Source: Solirubrobacter sp963798325
GTDB lineage: Bacteria; Actinomycetota; Thermoleophilia; Solirubrobacterales; Solirubrobacteraceae
Assembly: GCA_963798325.1 (NCBI GenBank)
Contig: CAWCSS010000009.1
Span: 744,001 to 808,000, forward strand
Direction: 5' to 3'
Length of the DNA stretch: 64,000 bases
Position numbers and translations under genes: made by a program. Position 1 is the stretch's first letter, and each line of letters opens with the position of its first letter. The notes beneath the pieces are model-generated. The model saw only the letters and a list, made by a program, of their open reading frames with translations. It did no database searches and was not told the origin of the DNA. Below are positions 36,357 to 46,184 of the stretch, in pieces.

Positions 36357-37712
36357 ATGAGCTACGACGTCGTGATCGTGGGCGCCGGCACGGCCGGGCT
36401 CGTCAGCGGCTGCATCCTGGCCGACGCGGGCAAGCGCGTCCTCGTGCTGGAGAAGCACCCCTACCTCGGCGGCCGCGCCATGGAGCACCGCTACCGCGGT
36501 CATCAGATCGGCCTCAGCTCGCACCTGGTCGAGGACCCTGGAGACTCGCTGACGCGGGCGTGTGAGCTCGTCGGCGTCGAGCTCACCCACTCCCAGCGCT
36601 CGGACTCGATGCCGTTCTGGGACGACGAGCACGGCCACTGGATCCCGATCCAGGACCGCTACTCCGGCGAGGCCAAGCAGGGCCTCAAGCGATGCATCGA
36701 GGCGGTCAAGGAGCTCTCCTTCGACGACATCGACAACCTGGATCACCTGTCGCTGCGCGAGTGGATGAGCCGGTACACCTCGGACGTCGGCGTCTATGAG
36801 GTGTGGGAGGCGATCTCGGTGCTCGAGCAGATCACGCTCGAGCCGTGGGAGCACTCGGCCTCGGAGAACCTCTTCATCCGCAAGCTGCACTACGAGCGCA
36901 AGCGCACCGCCGGCTACTCGTTCTGGCCGATGGGCGGCTGGGAGTCGCTCTGGCGGCGGATGGCAGGTGCGATCGAAGCCCGCGGCGGCGCGGTCCGCAC
37001 CCGGGCGAAGGTCGACGAGGTCGTCATCCGCGAGGGTGCCGTCAAGGGCGTGCGGCTGGCCGACGGCGAGGAGATCGAGGCGGACGAGGTGATCGTCAAC
37101 GCGCCGGTGTGGAACCTCAACTCGCTGTTCGCTCCCGACGCGCTGCCGTGGGACTTCACCCACCGCGTGAAGACGCTCGCCGCCAACCAGAACCGGGCCT
37201 GCTGGTTCGGCTACTGGATCGCGGCCGAGGAGCCGGTGATCGCGAAGTCCACGCTGGAGATGGCCTCGTTCTTCACCACCCCGCGGGCCGGGCTCCCGGG
37301 CTACACGCTGTGCTTCACCGGCTATGACCCGTCGGTCTCGCCCGAGGGCGAGTACCTGACGTGTGTGGGTGCCGCGTTCGACGCCACCAAGCACTACGGC
37401 GACCGCGCGTACTACGACCGCAAGTTCGCCGAGCTGTGGGAGGACATCGAGGACATGATGCCCGCGGCCAAGGGGGCCCTCTGGAAGAAGCCCCACGTGG
37501 TCAACACCTACGGCGTGATCTGCAAGCCGGGCCAGGTCGGCGCGGCGCGGCCGGACACGCTGGTCCGCGGCGTCGAGGGCCTCTATCTCACCGGGGACAC
37601 GACCCGCGCGCGCGGGATCGGGATCGACAAGGCCGCGCGCTCCGGGATCACCACCGCGGAGGCCGTGCTCGGCCGCCGCCACGAGTTCTTCGCCGACACC
37701 ATCCGCTACTAG
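36357..37712 (+). CDS. FAD-dependent oxidoreductase (phytoene-desaturase-like)
   Basis: 451 residues. The dinucleotide motif VGAGTAGLVSGCILADAGKRVLVLE is at residues 8-32, followed by YLGGRA, the mark of the amine-oxidase/phytoene-desaturase flavoprotein clan. The C-terminal GLYLTGDTTRARGIGIDKAARSG completes FAD binding. Substrate unknown; a desaturase or oxidase acting on a hydrophobic molecule is the general expectation. It is related along its length to the partial gene at 62790. In both places an AMP-binding ligase follows directly. The ATG is preceded by a near-leaderless promoter. Confidence 0.85.
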   Translation: MSYDVVIVGAGTAGLVSGCILADAGKRVLVLEKHPYLGGRAMEHRYRGHQIGLSSHLVEDPGDSLTRACELVGVELTHSQRSDSMPFWDDEHGHWIPIQDRYSGEAKQGLKRCIEAVKELSFDDIDNLDHLSLREWMSRYTSDVGVYEVWEAISVLEQITLEPWEHSASENLFIRKLHYERKRTAGYSFWPMGGWESLWRRMAGAIEARGGAVRTRAKVDEVVIREGAVKGVRLADGEEIEADEVIVNAPVWNLNSLFAPDALPWDFTHRVKTLAANQNRACWFGYWIAAEEPVIAKSTLEMASFFTTPRAGLPGYTLCFTGYDPSVSPEGEYLTCVGAAFDATKHYGDRAYYDRKFAELWEDIEDMMPAAKGALWKKPHVVNTYGVICKPGQVGAARPDTLVRGVEGLYLTGDTTRARGIGIDKAARSGITTAEAVLGRRHEFFADTIRY

Positions 37713-37724
37713 GGGAGCGCACCC

Positions 37725-39368
37725 ATGCGACCGCAGCGCACCGACGTCCATCCGTGGGGCGAGGCCATCACGCTCGGCGACCTGCTGGAGCGCGCGGCAC
37801 GCGCGACACCCGACGCCGACGCCGTGGTCTTCGTCGACGAGCGCTGGACCTACGCGCAGGCCGTGCAACGGGCGCGGACGTTCGCGCGCGGGCTGATCGC
37901 CCTCGGCGTCGGCCCCGGCGACCGCGTCGGCGTGCTGATGGCCAACAGCCCGGACGCGATCGCCGCGATCTTCGCGATCGCGCTCGCGGGCGCGACCGTG
38001 GTGCCGATCAACACCCGTTACCGCGCCGTCGAGCTGCCGTTCGTGGTCGCCGACGCGGGCGTGCGCGTGATCCTCACCAGCGATCGGATCGACCAGTACG
38101 TCGACCTGCTCGGCCTGCTCGAGGAGGCGCTCGGAGACCGGGCCGAGGCGGCGCCGGACCTCCGGCACATCGTGGCCCTGGGCACCACGGTCCGCGACGA
38201 CGCGGTCAGCGAAGCCGACTTCCTCGCGCTCGCGGAGACGATCGAGCCGGCCGAGCTCGCGTTTCGCCGCAGCGCCGTGCGCCTGCGCGACGACGCGCTG
38301 CTGCTCTACACGTCGGGCACCACCTCGCTGCCGCGCGGCTGCCGCCTCACGCACGAGGCGATCGTGCGCAACTGGACGCTCGTCGCCGCCATCCTGCGCC
38401 TCAGCGCCGGAGATCGCCTGTGGGCGCCGTGCCCGCTCTTCCATCTCGGGGCGATCGGCCCGCTGATCGCGTCCACGGCCGCCGGCGCGGCGTTCGTCTC
38501 GGACACCTACTTCGAGCCGCGCCGCGCCCTCGAGCTCGTGCAGCGCGAGCGGGCGACGCACCTCTACCCCGCCTACCCGCCGATCACCCAGGGCCTGCTC
38601 GACCAGCCGGGCTTCGCCGACGCGGACCTCTCGCACGCACGCGTGATGCTCAACGTCGGCCCCGAGGACCTGCTGCGCCAGATGCAGGCGGCGATGCCCA
38701 ACGTCATCCAGGTCACGCTGTACGGCTCGACCGAGGGCGGCGGCGCGATCACCTACTCGCAGCTCGACGACCCACTCGATTCGCGCGTGCGCACCTGCGG
38801 ACACCCGCTGCCCGGCTGCGAGGTGCGCATCGCCGACCCCGAGACCGGCGCCGAGCTCGGCGTCGACGAGCCGGGCGAGATCGAGGTGCGCGGCTTCGGG
38901 CTCTTCAGCGAGTACCTCAACGATCCGGAGAAGACCGCTGCCGCGTTCGACGACGACGGCTGGTACTCCACCGGCGACCGCGGCTCGCTCGACGGCGACG
39001 GCCGCCTGCGCTTCCTCGGCCGGCTGAAGGACATGCTCAAGGTCGGCGGCGAGAACGTCGCCGCGGCCGAGATCGAGTCGCTGCTGAGCACGCATCCCGC
39101 GGTCAAGCTCGTGCAGATCGTCGGCGTGCCCGACGCGCGCCTGGAGGAGGTCCCCGCGGCGTTCGTCGAGCTGCGCGCCGGCCACGAGGCGACCGCCGAG
39201 GAGCTGATCGCGTTCTGCTCGGAGCGGATCGCGCGCTTCAAGGTCCCGCGTCACGTGCGCTTCGTCTCGGCGTGGCCGATGTCGGCCACGAAGATCCAGA
39301 AAGGGCCGCTCCGCGAGGCGTTGGCGGCCGAGCTGCAGACAACCAAAACAAAACAGACGGTCGCTTGA
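37725..39368 (+). CDS. AMP-binding acyl-CoA ligase
   Basis: 547 residues. P-loop LYTSGTTSLPRG (about 194-205), LYGSTEGGG, GRLKDMLKVGGENVAAAEIE, and adenylation Lys at about 523 in SATKIQKG. It starts 12 bp after the FAD oxidoreductase stop, so the pair is one operon under operator site 3. The N-terminal EAITLGDLLERAARATPD resembles the start of the ligase at 61199-62802 (EAITLGDALLRTAARKPD), which also follows an FAD oxidoreductase. The whole two-gene module therefore exists twice. Confidence 0.92.
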   Translation: MRPQRTDVHPWGEAITLGDLLERAARATPDADAVVFVDERWTYAQAVQRARTFARGLIALGVGPGDRVGVLMANSPDAIAAIFAIALAGATVVPINTRYRAVELPFVVADAGVRVILTSDRIDQYVDLLGLLEEALGDRAEAAPDLRHIVALGTTVRDDAVSEADFLALAETIEPAELAFRRSAVRLRDDALLLYTSGTTSLPRGCRLTHEAIVRNWTLVAAILRLSAGDRLWAPCPLFHLGAIGPLIASTAAGAAFVSDTYFEPRRALELVQRERATHLYPAYPPITQGLLDQPGFADADLSHARVMLNVGPEDLLRQMQAAMPNVIQVTLYGSTEGGGAITYSQLDDPLDSRVRTCGHPLPGCEVRIADPETGAELGVDEPGEIEVRGFGLFSEYLNDPEKTAAAFDDDGWYSTGDRGSLDGDGRLRFLGRLKDMLKVGGENVAAAEIESLLSTHPAVKLVQIVGVPDARLEEVPAAFVELRAGHEATAEELIAFCSERIARFKVPRHVRFVSAWPMSATKIQKGPLREALAAELQTTKTKQTVA

Positions 39369-39375
39369 AAATCCG

Positions 39376-39391
39376 CCAAACGGTCGGTAGA
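39376..39391 (+). promoter_or_regulatory. Operator site 4 of the CCAAAC regulon (Liv promoter)
   Basis: CCAAACGGTCGGTAGA, whose end merges with the -10 TAGATT (39388-39393). Unlike most other sites it is followed by a leader of about 50 nt with a strong GAGGAGGAG ribosome site before ATG 39451. Confidence 0.75.
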
Positions 39392-39450
39392 TTGCTCGCA
39401 GCCGGGCAGGGAGATCCCGGTCGAATCTTCGAGGAGGAGAGAGCCACCAC

Positions 39451-40726
39451 ATGCAGGTGACATCCCGTTTTGGCCTTGCACTGTCGGTCGTCGCCCTCGC
39501 CGCCGGTGTGGCGGCGTGCGGTAGCGGTGACGACTCCGGTGGGTCCGCCTCCGCCGGCGGCGGCGGTAACAACACCAACGCCAAAGAGGGCGTGAAGGCG
39601 GACACCGTTCGACTACGGCCTGATCTACGACCAGACCGGCCCCTCGGCCGTCTCCCAGACACCGTGGGCGCACGGCTTCATGACCCAGATCAAGAAGGCC
39701 AACGACGCCGGCGGCGTCAACGGCCGCACGATCAACCTGATCCAGGTCGACGAGAAGTCCGAGGTCCCCACGGGCGTCGCCGGCTACAAGAAGCTCTCGA
39801 CCCAGACCCCGGTGGTCGGTATCTCGGGGTACGGCTCCTCCTCCGTGCAGGAGGCCGTGCTCCCGTCGATCCTGAAGGACAACATGCCGCTGGTCGGCCC
39901 GCAGTCGATCACCAAGGCGGCGCTCGTGCCGTTGCACAAGTCGGTCTTCGCGGTGCTGCCGCCCTATTCGGACCAGGTCGACGTCCTGATGGGCTACATG
40001 AACAAGAAGCTCAACCTGACGGCGCCGAAGATCGGCATCTTCCGCCTCACCGCCGCATCGGGCATCGAGGTCGACCAGCTCGTCAAGGAACGGGTGGCCA
40101 AGAACGGCGGCTCGATCGTCTCCGACCAGGAAGGCGATCCGACCCAGACGTCGGCCGACGCGCAGGTGCAGAAGATCGTCTCCGCCAAGCCGGACTACAT
40201 CATCGTCCACTCCACGCCCACGCAGGCCGCGTCGGTCATGAAGGGGCTGCAGAAGCTGGGCGCGAAGATCCCGGTCATCTCGACCTTCGCCGGCGGCGGC
40301 CCGACGGCCTACCAGGCGGTGCCCAAGGAGTACGGCGACCTGCTCACCTACACCGCCGGGGTGACGCCGGCCGACATCAGCGTGCCCGGCAACGCCACGC
40401 TGACCGAGGACGCGAAGAAGTACGGCTATCAGGACGAGGCCGGCAACACGGCCTTCACGTTCGGCTACCTGTCCGGAATGGTCGTCGTCGAGGGGCTCAA
40501 GAACGCGGGCAAGGAGCTCTCGCGCGCGAACTTCATCGCCGGCCTGGAGAAGATCACCGACCTCGACACCGGCGGCATCTCGGACACGATCGCCTACGGC
40601 CCGGACGACCATATCGGCCTGTCCTCTACGCGCCCGTACATCTACAACTACGACACCAAGAAGTTCGAGAACGTCGGCGAGTACGCCGACTACCAGTCCT
40701 ACATCACCAACGAGTACGGCGGCTAG
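39451..40726 (+). CDS. Liv-type ABC transporter substrate-binding lipoprotein, one +1 shift near 39610
   Basis: About 424 residues after dropping one C (GTT-C-GAC, 39610). Signal peptide with lipobox ending AAGVAAC (Cys23), a Gly/Ser/Asn-rich linker, then the type-I periplasmic-binding fold (DYGLIYDQTGPSAVSQT, NDAGGVNGRTINLI, a central VVGISGYGSSSVQEAV). LivK-like proteins of this kind capture branched-chain amino acids, but relatives also bind aromatic and other carboxylates. Here the surrounding ligases suggest an organic acid. First gene of a six-gene Liv operon. Confidence 0.88.
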
Positions 40727-40757
40727 CGCCGTCTCGGCCGACTGACGGAGACCCGAC

Positions 40758-41630
40758 ATGGCGGAGTTCTTCCAATTCGTGATCGGTGGGCTGGCGGTCG
40801 GCTCGATCTATGGGCTCGTGGCCCTGGGCTTCGTGTTGATCTTCAAGTCCACGGACGTGTTCAACTTCGCCCAGGGCGACCTGTTGATGGTGGGCGGCTA
40901 CCTGCTGTTCGCCTGCCTGGCGACGTTCTCGCTGCCGATGATCCCGGCGATCCTGGTGTCGCTGGCGATCGCCGCGATCATCGGCGTGCTGCTGCAGGTG
41001 ATCGTGTTCCGGCCGATGATCGGCAAGCCGCTGCTGACCGTCGTGATGGTCACGATCGCGCTCTCGCTGGTGATCCGCTCGATCACGCAGATCATCTGGG
41101 GCGCGCAGGAGCTCACGCTGCCGTCGCGGCTGCCGAGTGACTCGTTCGGCTTCCTCGGCCTGCGCGTGTCCGAGCTCGACGTGATCGTCATGGGGGTCAC
41201 CGCGGTGTGCGTGACGGCGTTCGCCCTCTTCTTCCGCCGCTCGAAGCTGGGGCTGGAGATGCGGGCGACGGCCCAGAGCGTCGAGGCCGCCGTGCTGTCG
41301 GGCGTCAACGCCGACAAGGTGTTCCTGCTCGCGTTCGGGATCGGCACCGCCACGGCGGCGCTCGGCGGCGTGCTGATGGGCAACCTCCAGACGGTCTCGC
41401 CGCAGCTGAACGCGCTCGGCCTGCTGGCCTTTCCGGCCGCCGTGCTCGGTGGTCTCACGAGCATCCCGGGCGCGGTCGTGGGCGGGCTGATCATCGGCGT
41501 CATCCAGCAGCTCGCGATCGGCTACGTCTCCAGCAGCGCGGCGAACGTGGTCGTCTACGTGCTGCTGCTGGCCATGCTGCTCGTGCGGCCGTACGGGCTC
41601 TTCGGCGGTCCCACGGTGGAGCGGGTCTGA
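40758..41630 (+). CDS. livH: Branched-chain/organic-acid ABC transporter permease (LivH type)
   Basis: 290 residues, about eight transmembrane segments. It begins FFQFVIGGLAVGSIYGLVALGFVLIF, the standard LivH N-terminus, with NFAQGDLLMVGGYL next and the coupling-loop region GLEMRATAQSVEAAVLSGVNADKVF (EAA-like) facing the ATPases. It forms the channel with LivM. The stop overlaps the LivM ATG (TGATG). RBS GGAGA. Confidence 0.92.
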   Translation: MAEFFQFVIGGLAVGSIYGLVALGFVLIFKSTDVFNFAQGDLLMVGGYLLFACLATFSLPMIPAILVSLAIAAIIGVLLQVIVFRPMIGKPLLTVVMVTIALSLVIRSITQIIWGAQELTLPSRLPSDSFGFLGLRVSELDVIVMGVTAVCVTAFALFFRRSKLGLEMRATAQSVEAAVLSGVNADKVFLLAFGIGTATAALGGVLMGNLQTVSPQLNALGLLAFPAAVLGGLTSIPGAVVGGLIIGVIQQLAIGYVSSSAANVVVYVLLLAMLLVRPYGLFGGPTVERV

Positions 41631-42724
41631 TGGCGCGCATGTACTCCGACTACCGGCAGGAGATGCGCCTGTTCCGCTCACGCGGACGGGTCGTCTGGGC
41701 GCTGATCGCCCTCGCGTTGCTGATCTACCTCCCGTCGGTGCTGATCAACCGCAGCGCCTTCGGCTTCCTGCTGACCGACACGCAACTGCTCGGAATCGGG
41801 CTCGCGCAGATCAACTTCACGCTGATCGCGATCATCGGCGCCACGGCGCTGAACCTGCTGGTCGGCTACACCGGCCTGCTGTCACTCGGGCACGCGGCGT
41901 TCTTCTCGGTCGGCGCGATCGTGGCCGCCGTGCTCGACGTGCAGCACTCGACGCCGTTCATCGTCGTGATCCTCGCGGCCGGCGTCGCGGGCGCGCTGAT
42001 CGGCGCCTTCGTCGGCCTGCCGAGCCTGCGGCTGCGCGGGCTGTATCTGCTGCTGTCGACCTTCGCCCTGCACTTCATCGCGCTCTATGTCTTCCGCGAG
42101 TACCAGAACCGCAACTTCGGCTTCTCCGGCATCGCCTACCCGACGCCGAGCCTGTTCGGATGGGAGCTGAGCTCCGACGAGCGCTGGTACTTCCTGCTGC
42201 TGGTCGCGGCGGGGTTGACGCTGCTCACGACCCGCAACCTGCTCGCGGTGCGCTCCGGCCGCTCGCTCGTGGCCGTGCGCGACCACGACGTCGCCGCCGG
42301 CGCGCTCGGCATCCCGGTCGGGGCCCAGCGCATCAAGGCGTTCGCGGTCACGTCGTTCATCACCAGCGCCGCCGGCGCGCTGTACGTCTATTACCTTGGC
42401 AACACCACGTCGGACGCGTACACGCTCGAGTTCGTGATCAGCTACTTCGCGATCATCATCATCGGCGGCATGGGCTCCCTGCCGGGCGCCGTGCTCGGCG
42501 CGATCGTCTGGACGCTGCTGCCGCAGGTGCTCTCGACGATGGCGGTGTCGGTGGACCCGGGCACGCCCGTGCTGGGCAACCTGCTCTCCAACTACCAGGG
42601 CCAGATCGTCAATCTGCTACTCGGCCTGCTGGTGGTGCTGATCATGATCTTCAAGCCGGCGGGCCTCAACGGCCTGTGGCTGGACATCCGCAGGGGGGTG
42701 ACGAGATGGCCGTACAGCTCATGA
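41630..42724 (+). CDS. livM: Branched-chain/organic-acid ABC transporter permease (LivM type)
   Basis: 364 residues with nine or ten hydrophobic segments. Typical LivM core: ALNLLVGYTGLLSLGHAAFFSVGA, then SLVAVRDHDVAAGALGIPV as the cytoplasmic coupling loop and FAIIIIGGMGSLPGAVLGA. Partner of LivH. The 3' end overlaps the next ATPase gene by 19 bp. Confidence 0.92.
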   Translation: MARMYSDYRQEMRLFRSRGRVVWALIALALLIYLPSVLINRSAFGFLLTDTQLLGIGLAQINFTLIAIIGATALNLLVGYTGLLSLGHAAFFSVGAIVAAVLDVQHSTPFIVVILAAGVAGALIGAFVGLPSLRLRGLYLLLSTFALHFIALYVFREYQNRNFGFSGIAYPTPSLFGWELSSDERWYFLLLVAAGLTLLTTRNLLAVRSGRSLVAVRDHDVAAGALGIPVGAQRIKAFAVTSFITSAAGALYVYYLGNTTSDAYTLEFVISYFAIIIIGGMGSLPGAVLGAIVWTLLPQVLSTMAVSVDPGTPVLGNLLSNYQGQIVNLLLGLLVVLIMIFKPAGLNGLWLDIRRGVTRWPYSS

Positions 42725-43551
42725 CCGGCGGCGAGACCGCGGGCCAGAGCGGCCACCAGGTCCTCGCCGTCACCGGCCTGGAGGCCGCCTACGGCGGCGG
42801 CGCCCCCGCGCTGCGCGGCATCAACCTCGAGGTGCGCGAGGGCACCGCGGTGGCGCTGCTCGGTGCCAACGGCGCCGGCAAGACGACGACCATCCGCGCC
42901 ATCTCCGGGTTGCTCAAGCATCACAACGGGCGGATCCTGTCGGGCTCGGTCGAGTTCGACGGCACCGACGTCACCAAGCTGCGGGCGAACAAGATCGTCG
43001 CCCAGGGCGTCGCCCAGGTGCCGGAGGGCCGGATGGTGTTCGCCGAGCTGACGGTGGACGAGAACCTGCGCATCGGCGCGACCGCCCGCAAGGGCGGCGT
43101 CTCCCAGGAGGTCATGGAGCAGATCTATGCGCTGTTCCCGCAGATCGATCGCCGCCGCCACGACCAGGCCGGCTGGCTGTCGGGCGGCGAGCAGCAGATG
43201 GTCGCGATCGGCCGCGGGCTGATGGCCAGCCCGCGCCTGCTGCTGTTGGACGAGGTCTCGCTCGGCCTCGCCCCGATGATCACGCGCTCGATCTTCGAGC
43301 GGCTGCGCGAGGTGCGCCAGAGCGCCGGGACGTCGATGCTCGTGGTCGAGCAGAACGCCCGCCTGGCGCTCGAGTTCTGCGACTACGCGTACGTGATCGA
43401 GAGCGGCCGGATCGTGCTCGAAGGCCCCGCCGCCCAGCTGCGGGAGGACCCGCAGATCCAGGAGCTCTACCTCGGTGGCGCGGTGCACGAGGGCGAGCGG
43501 TCGTTCGCCACCGCCAAGCGCTACCGTCGCCGCAGGAGGTGGCTCGCGTGA
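42706..43551 (+). CDS. livF: ABC transporter ATP-binding protein (LivF type)
   Basis: 281 residues. Walker A GANGAGKTT at about 53-61, signature LSGGEQQMVAIGRGL, Walker B LLLLDEVSLGLAP, the last being characteristic of LivF. It hydrolyses ATP for import. ATG 42706 has an AGGGGGGTG site; an ATG at 42721 in an ATGA overlap with the LivM stop is also possible. A basic tail (KRYRRRRRWLA) of about 15 residues is longer than in E. coli LivF. Confidence 0.9.
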   Translation: MAVQLMTGGETAGQSGHQVLAVTGLEAAYGGGAPALRGINLEVREGTAVALLGANGAGKTTTIRAISGLLKHHNGRILSGSVEFDGTDVTKLRANKIVAQGVAQVPEGRMVFAELTVDENLRIGATARKGGVSQEVMEQIYALFPQIDRRRHDQAGWLSGGEQQMVAIGRGLMASPRLLLLDEVSLGLAPMITRSIFERLREVRQSAGTSMLVVEQNARLALEFCDYAYVIESGRIVLEGPAAQLREDPQIQELYLGGAVHEGERSFATAKRYRRRRRWLA

Positions 43552-44357
43552 GCGGTGCGATCAACGTCGAAGGCCTGACCGTGCGCTTCGGTGGCGTGAC
43601 GGCGCTCGACGGCGTGTCCTTCGACGTGCCCGAGGGCGGCCTGACCGCCCTGATCGGCCCCAACGGCGCCGGCAAGACGAGCCTGTTCAACTGTGTGTCG
43701 GGCATCTACAAGCCGACCGAGGGGACGATCCGCCTCGGCGGCCGCGACATCGCGGGCCTCGCGCAGCACAAGATCGCCCAGCTCGGCCTCTCGCGCACGT
43801 TCCAGACGCCCGCGCTGTTCCCCGGGCTCAGCGTGGTCGAGAACATCATGACCGGCCGCTACCTGCACGGCCGCGGCGGCATCGTCGCCGCGATGCTCCG
43901 GCTCCCGTCGGTCGTGCGCGACGAGATCAGGCAGCGCGAGCGCGTCGAGCAGATCCTCGACCTGCTGGAGATCTCGCACCTGCGCAACGCGGCCACCCAG
44001 GACCTCTCCTACGGCTTCCAGAAGCGCGTCGAGCTCGGCCGCGCGCTGGCCCAGGACCCCAAGGTCCTGCTGCTCGATGAGCCGATGGCCGGCATGACCG
44101 TGGACGAGAAGGAGGACATGTCGGCGTTCATCCTCGCCTCGCGCGAGGAGCTCGGGAACACGGTGCTGCTGATCGAGCACGACATGGCCGTCGTGATGGA
44201 CCTCGCCGAGCACATCGTCGTGCTCGACTTCGGGCGCAAGATCGGGGACGGAACGCCGGAGGAGGTCCGCCGCAACCCGGCCGTCGTCTCCGCCTATCTC
44301 GGTGCGGACGCCGCCGAGGGCGGCGTCGTCGTGGCGCTGCACGGGGAGGAGTCATGA
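43548..44357 (+). CDS. livG: ABC transporter ATP-binding protein (LivG type)
   Basis: 269 residues from GTG 43548, which has AGGAGG 8 nt upstream and overlaps the LivF stop (GTGA). Walker A GPNGAGKTS (38-45 region), LSRTFQTPALFPGLSVVENI, a Q-loop typical of LivG, and Walker B VLLLDEPMAGM. The signature is LSYGFQKRVELGRAL, where GF replaces the usual GG/GQ, a common LivG variation. Its stop overlaps the ligase-like gene (ATGA). Confidence 0.9.
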   Translation: MSGAINVEGLTVRFGGVTALDGVSFDVPEGGLTALIGPNGAGKTSLFNCVSGIYKPTEGTIRLGGRDIAGLAQHKIAQLGLSRTFQTPALFPGLSVVENIMTGRYLHGRGGIVAAMLRLPSVVRDEIRQRERVEQILDLLEISHLRNAATQDLSYGFQKRVELGRALAQDPKVLLLDEPMAGMTVDEKEDMSAFILASREELGNTVLLIEHDMAVVMDLAEHIVVLDFGRKIGDGTPEEVRRNPAVVSAYLGADAAEGGVVVALHGEES

Positions 44358-45986
44358 CCATCGTCGCCGCGCTCGCGCGGCACGCCGAAGAGCGCCCCGG
44401 CGCGGTGGCGCTGCGCTCCAAGCGCCACGGCCTGTGGCAGACGCTGACCTTCGGCCAGCTCGCGACCCGCGTGAGCGATATGGCCGGCGCGCTGCGCGCC
44501 CTGGGCGTGGAGGCGGGCAAGCCGGTGGCGCTCGTCGCCGAGAACAGCCCGGAGTGGATCGTCTGCGATCTCGCCATCCAGGCGCTGGGCGCGACGTCGG
44601 CCGCTCTGGCGCCGCAGACGCCGCCGGAGATGACGACGCGGCTGCTCGCGGACCTGGGCGCGACGGTCGTCGTGTGCGGCGATCAGGAGCAGGTCGATCT
44701 GGTGCTCGACGCGGGCGCGGCGCTCGACGGCGTGCGCGCGTTGGTGGTGCTCGACCCGACCGGCACGAGAGGCTACGAGGACGAGCGGCTGCATCGGCTG
44801 TCCGACCTCGAGACCGCGGACACGGTGGCGCTCGAGAGCGCCGGCGCGATCGTCACCTTCAGCGCCGGCAGCGAGGGCGATCCCCGGCCGGCGCGCCTGG
44901 AGGCCGATGCGGTCGCCGCGGTCGCGAGGATCGCCGCCGACTGGCTCGAGCTCTCCGAGCGCGATCGCAACCTCACGGTGCTCTCGCTGGCCACGCCGGC
45001 GACGCGCGTGCTCGACCTCTACGCGCCGCTGCTCGCGGGCGCCCAGATCTCGGTCCCCGAGTCCCCCGCGACCGTTCCCGCGGATCTCGTCGAGGTGCGG
45101 CCGACCGTGCTCGCGCTCTCCCCACGCGCGGTCGAGCTGCTGCGCCAGCTCTCCGTCCGGCGGGCACGCGAGTCCTCAGGGCCGCGTCGCCGCGCCTACC
45201 GGTGGGGCATGCAGCGGTTGCGGGGCAAGACAGGCGGCCTGCCGATGCTCCTGATCGGCCGGCCCGTCGCCGCCGATCTCGGCCTGCGGCGCACACGCCG
45301 CGCGGTCGTCACCGGCGGCGCCGTCGCGGTGCGCGACGCCGAGTTCTTCTGGGGCCTCGGCATCCCGCTGCTGGAGACCTACGGGCAGGCGGAGCTCGGC
45401 GGCCTCGCGTACGCGCAGGCCTCGCTCGACGACGCCGGCACGATCGGCTCCCCGCTGCCCGGCGATCTCGGGCCGGATCACCAACGGCGAGCTGGAGGTC
45501 CTCTCCCCCGCCACCGGCGACTGGCATTCGACAGGCGACCTGGCCGAAGAGGCCGGCGGCGAGCGCGTCCGCGTCCGCGGCCGGCGTGAGGACGTCAGCG
45601 GCGGCGTCGTCGTCGCCGGCCTGGAGGCCGCGCTGGGCGACAGCCCGTACCTGCGCCGCGCGGTCGTCGCGGGCACCTCGGCCCCCGAGCTGACCGCGCT
45701 CGTCGAGGTCGACTACGAGGAGACGCTGGCCTGGGCGACCGCCCGCGACCTGCACTTCTCGGCCTACGCCTCGCTCGTGGCCAGCTCCGAGGTGCGCGAG
45801 CTGGTCGCCACCGAGGTGGCCACGGCCAACGAGCGCATCGGCGGCTCGGCGCGGATCGTGGACTTCATCGTCGCGCCCCGCCAGCTCACCGTGCGCGACG
45901 GCGAGCTGACGGCCGGTCTCGCGATCCGCCGGCGCGCGGTGATCGAGCACTTCCTGACCGCCGACCGGACCGCCGTCCCGAGCTAG
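44354..45986 (+). CDS. Degenerate AMP-binding (acyl-CoA ligase-like) protein, one +1 shift near 45470
   Basis: About 543 residues after dropping one G in ctcGGGccgg. The overall fold is that of long-chain acyl-CoA synthetases (start VAALARHAEERPGAVALRSK; YGQAELGG; STGDLAEE; RGRREDVSGG). However, the nucleotide P-loop, normally YTSGTTGxPKG, reads TFSAGSEGDPRPA at about 166-178. The C-terminal catalytic Lys region reads LTAGLAIRRRAVIE with no Lys. It sits ATGA-coupled behind livG, a place where intact ligases occur in other Liv clusters. It may therefore be a non-catalytic binding partner or a fast-evolving remnant. Confidence 0.8.
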
Positions 45987-45993
45987 TCCGGTC

Positions 45994-46020
45994 GCGAGCG
46001 TGCGCTGGTGGCACGTTCGC
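45994..46020. terminator. Hairpin after the Liv operon
   Basis: GCGAGCGTGC (45994-46003), loop of seven, GCACGTTCGC (46011-46020), 9 of 10 pairs. It lies 8 bp after the ligase-like gene stop, between convergent genes. No T tract. Confidence 0.45.
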
Positions 46021-46039
46021 GCTCGCCGGTGACGCGAGT

Positions 46040-46074
46040 GTCGACTTGGTCAACCGCTGGTTGTCCAACTCGAC
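46040..46074. terminator. Long inverted repeat between convergent genes
   Basis: Arms 46040-46055 and 46059-46074 pair at 14 of 16 positions around the loop GCT. It is the second hairpin in the 198-bp convergent spacer (45987-46184). It contains CTTGGTCAACC and GGTTGTCCAA, which recall the CCAA/TTGG half-sites of the regulon operator but with different spacing. Best read as a two-way terminator. Confidence 0.5.
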
Positions 46075-46184
46075 GGTCGCGCGCGCGGGTGGCGCGTGCC
46101 GCTCACCTGGCGCGAAGCCCGCCGCGAAGCGGTCGCTTTGACGCCCGCGAGGCGATCTGCTCGCCGTAACTGCGCGGCAGAGGT

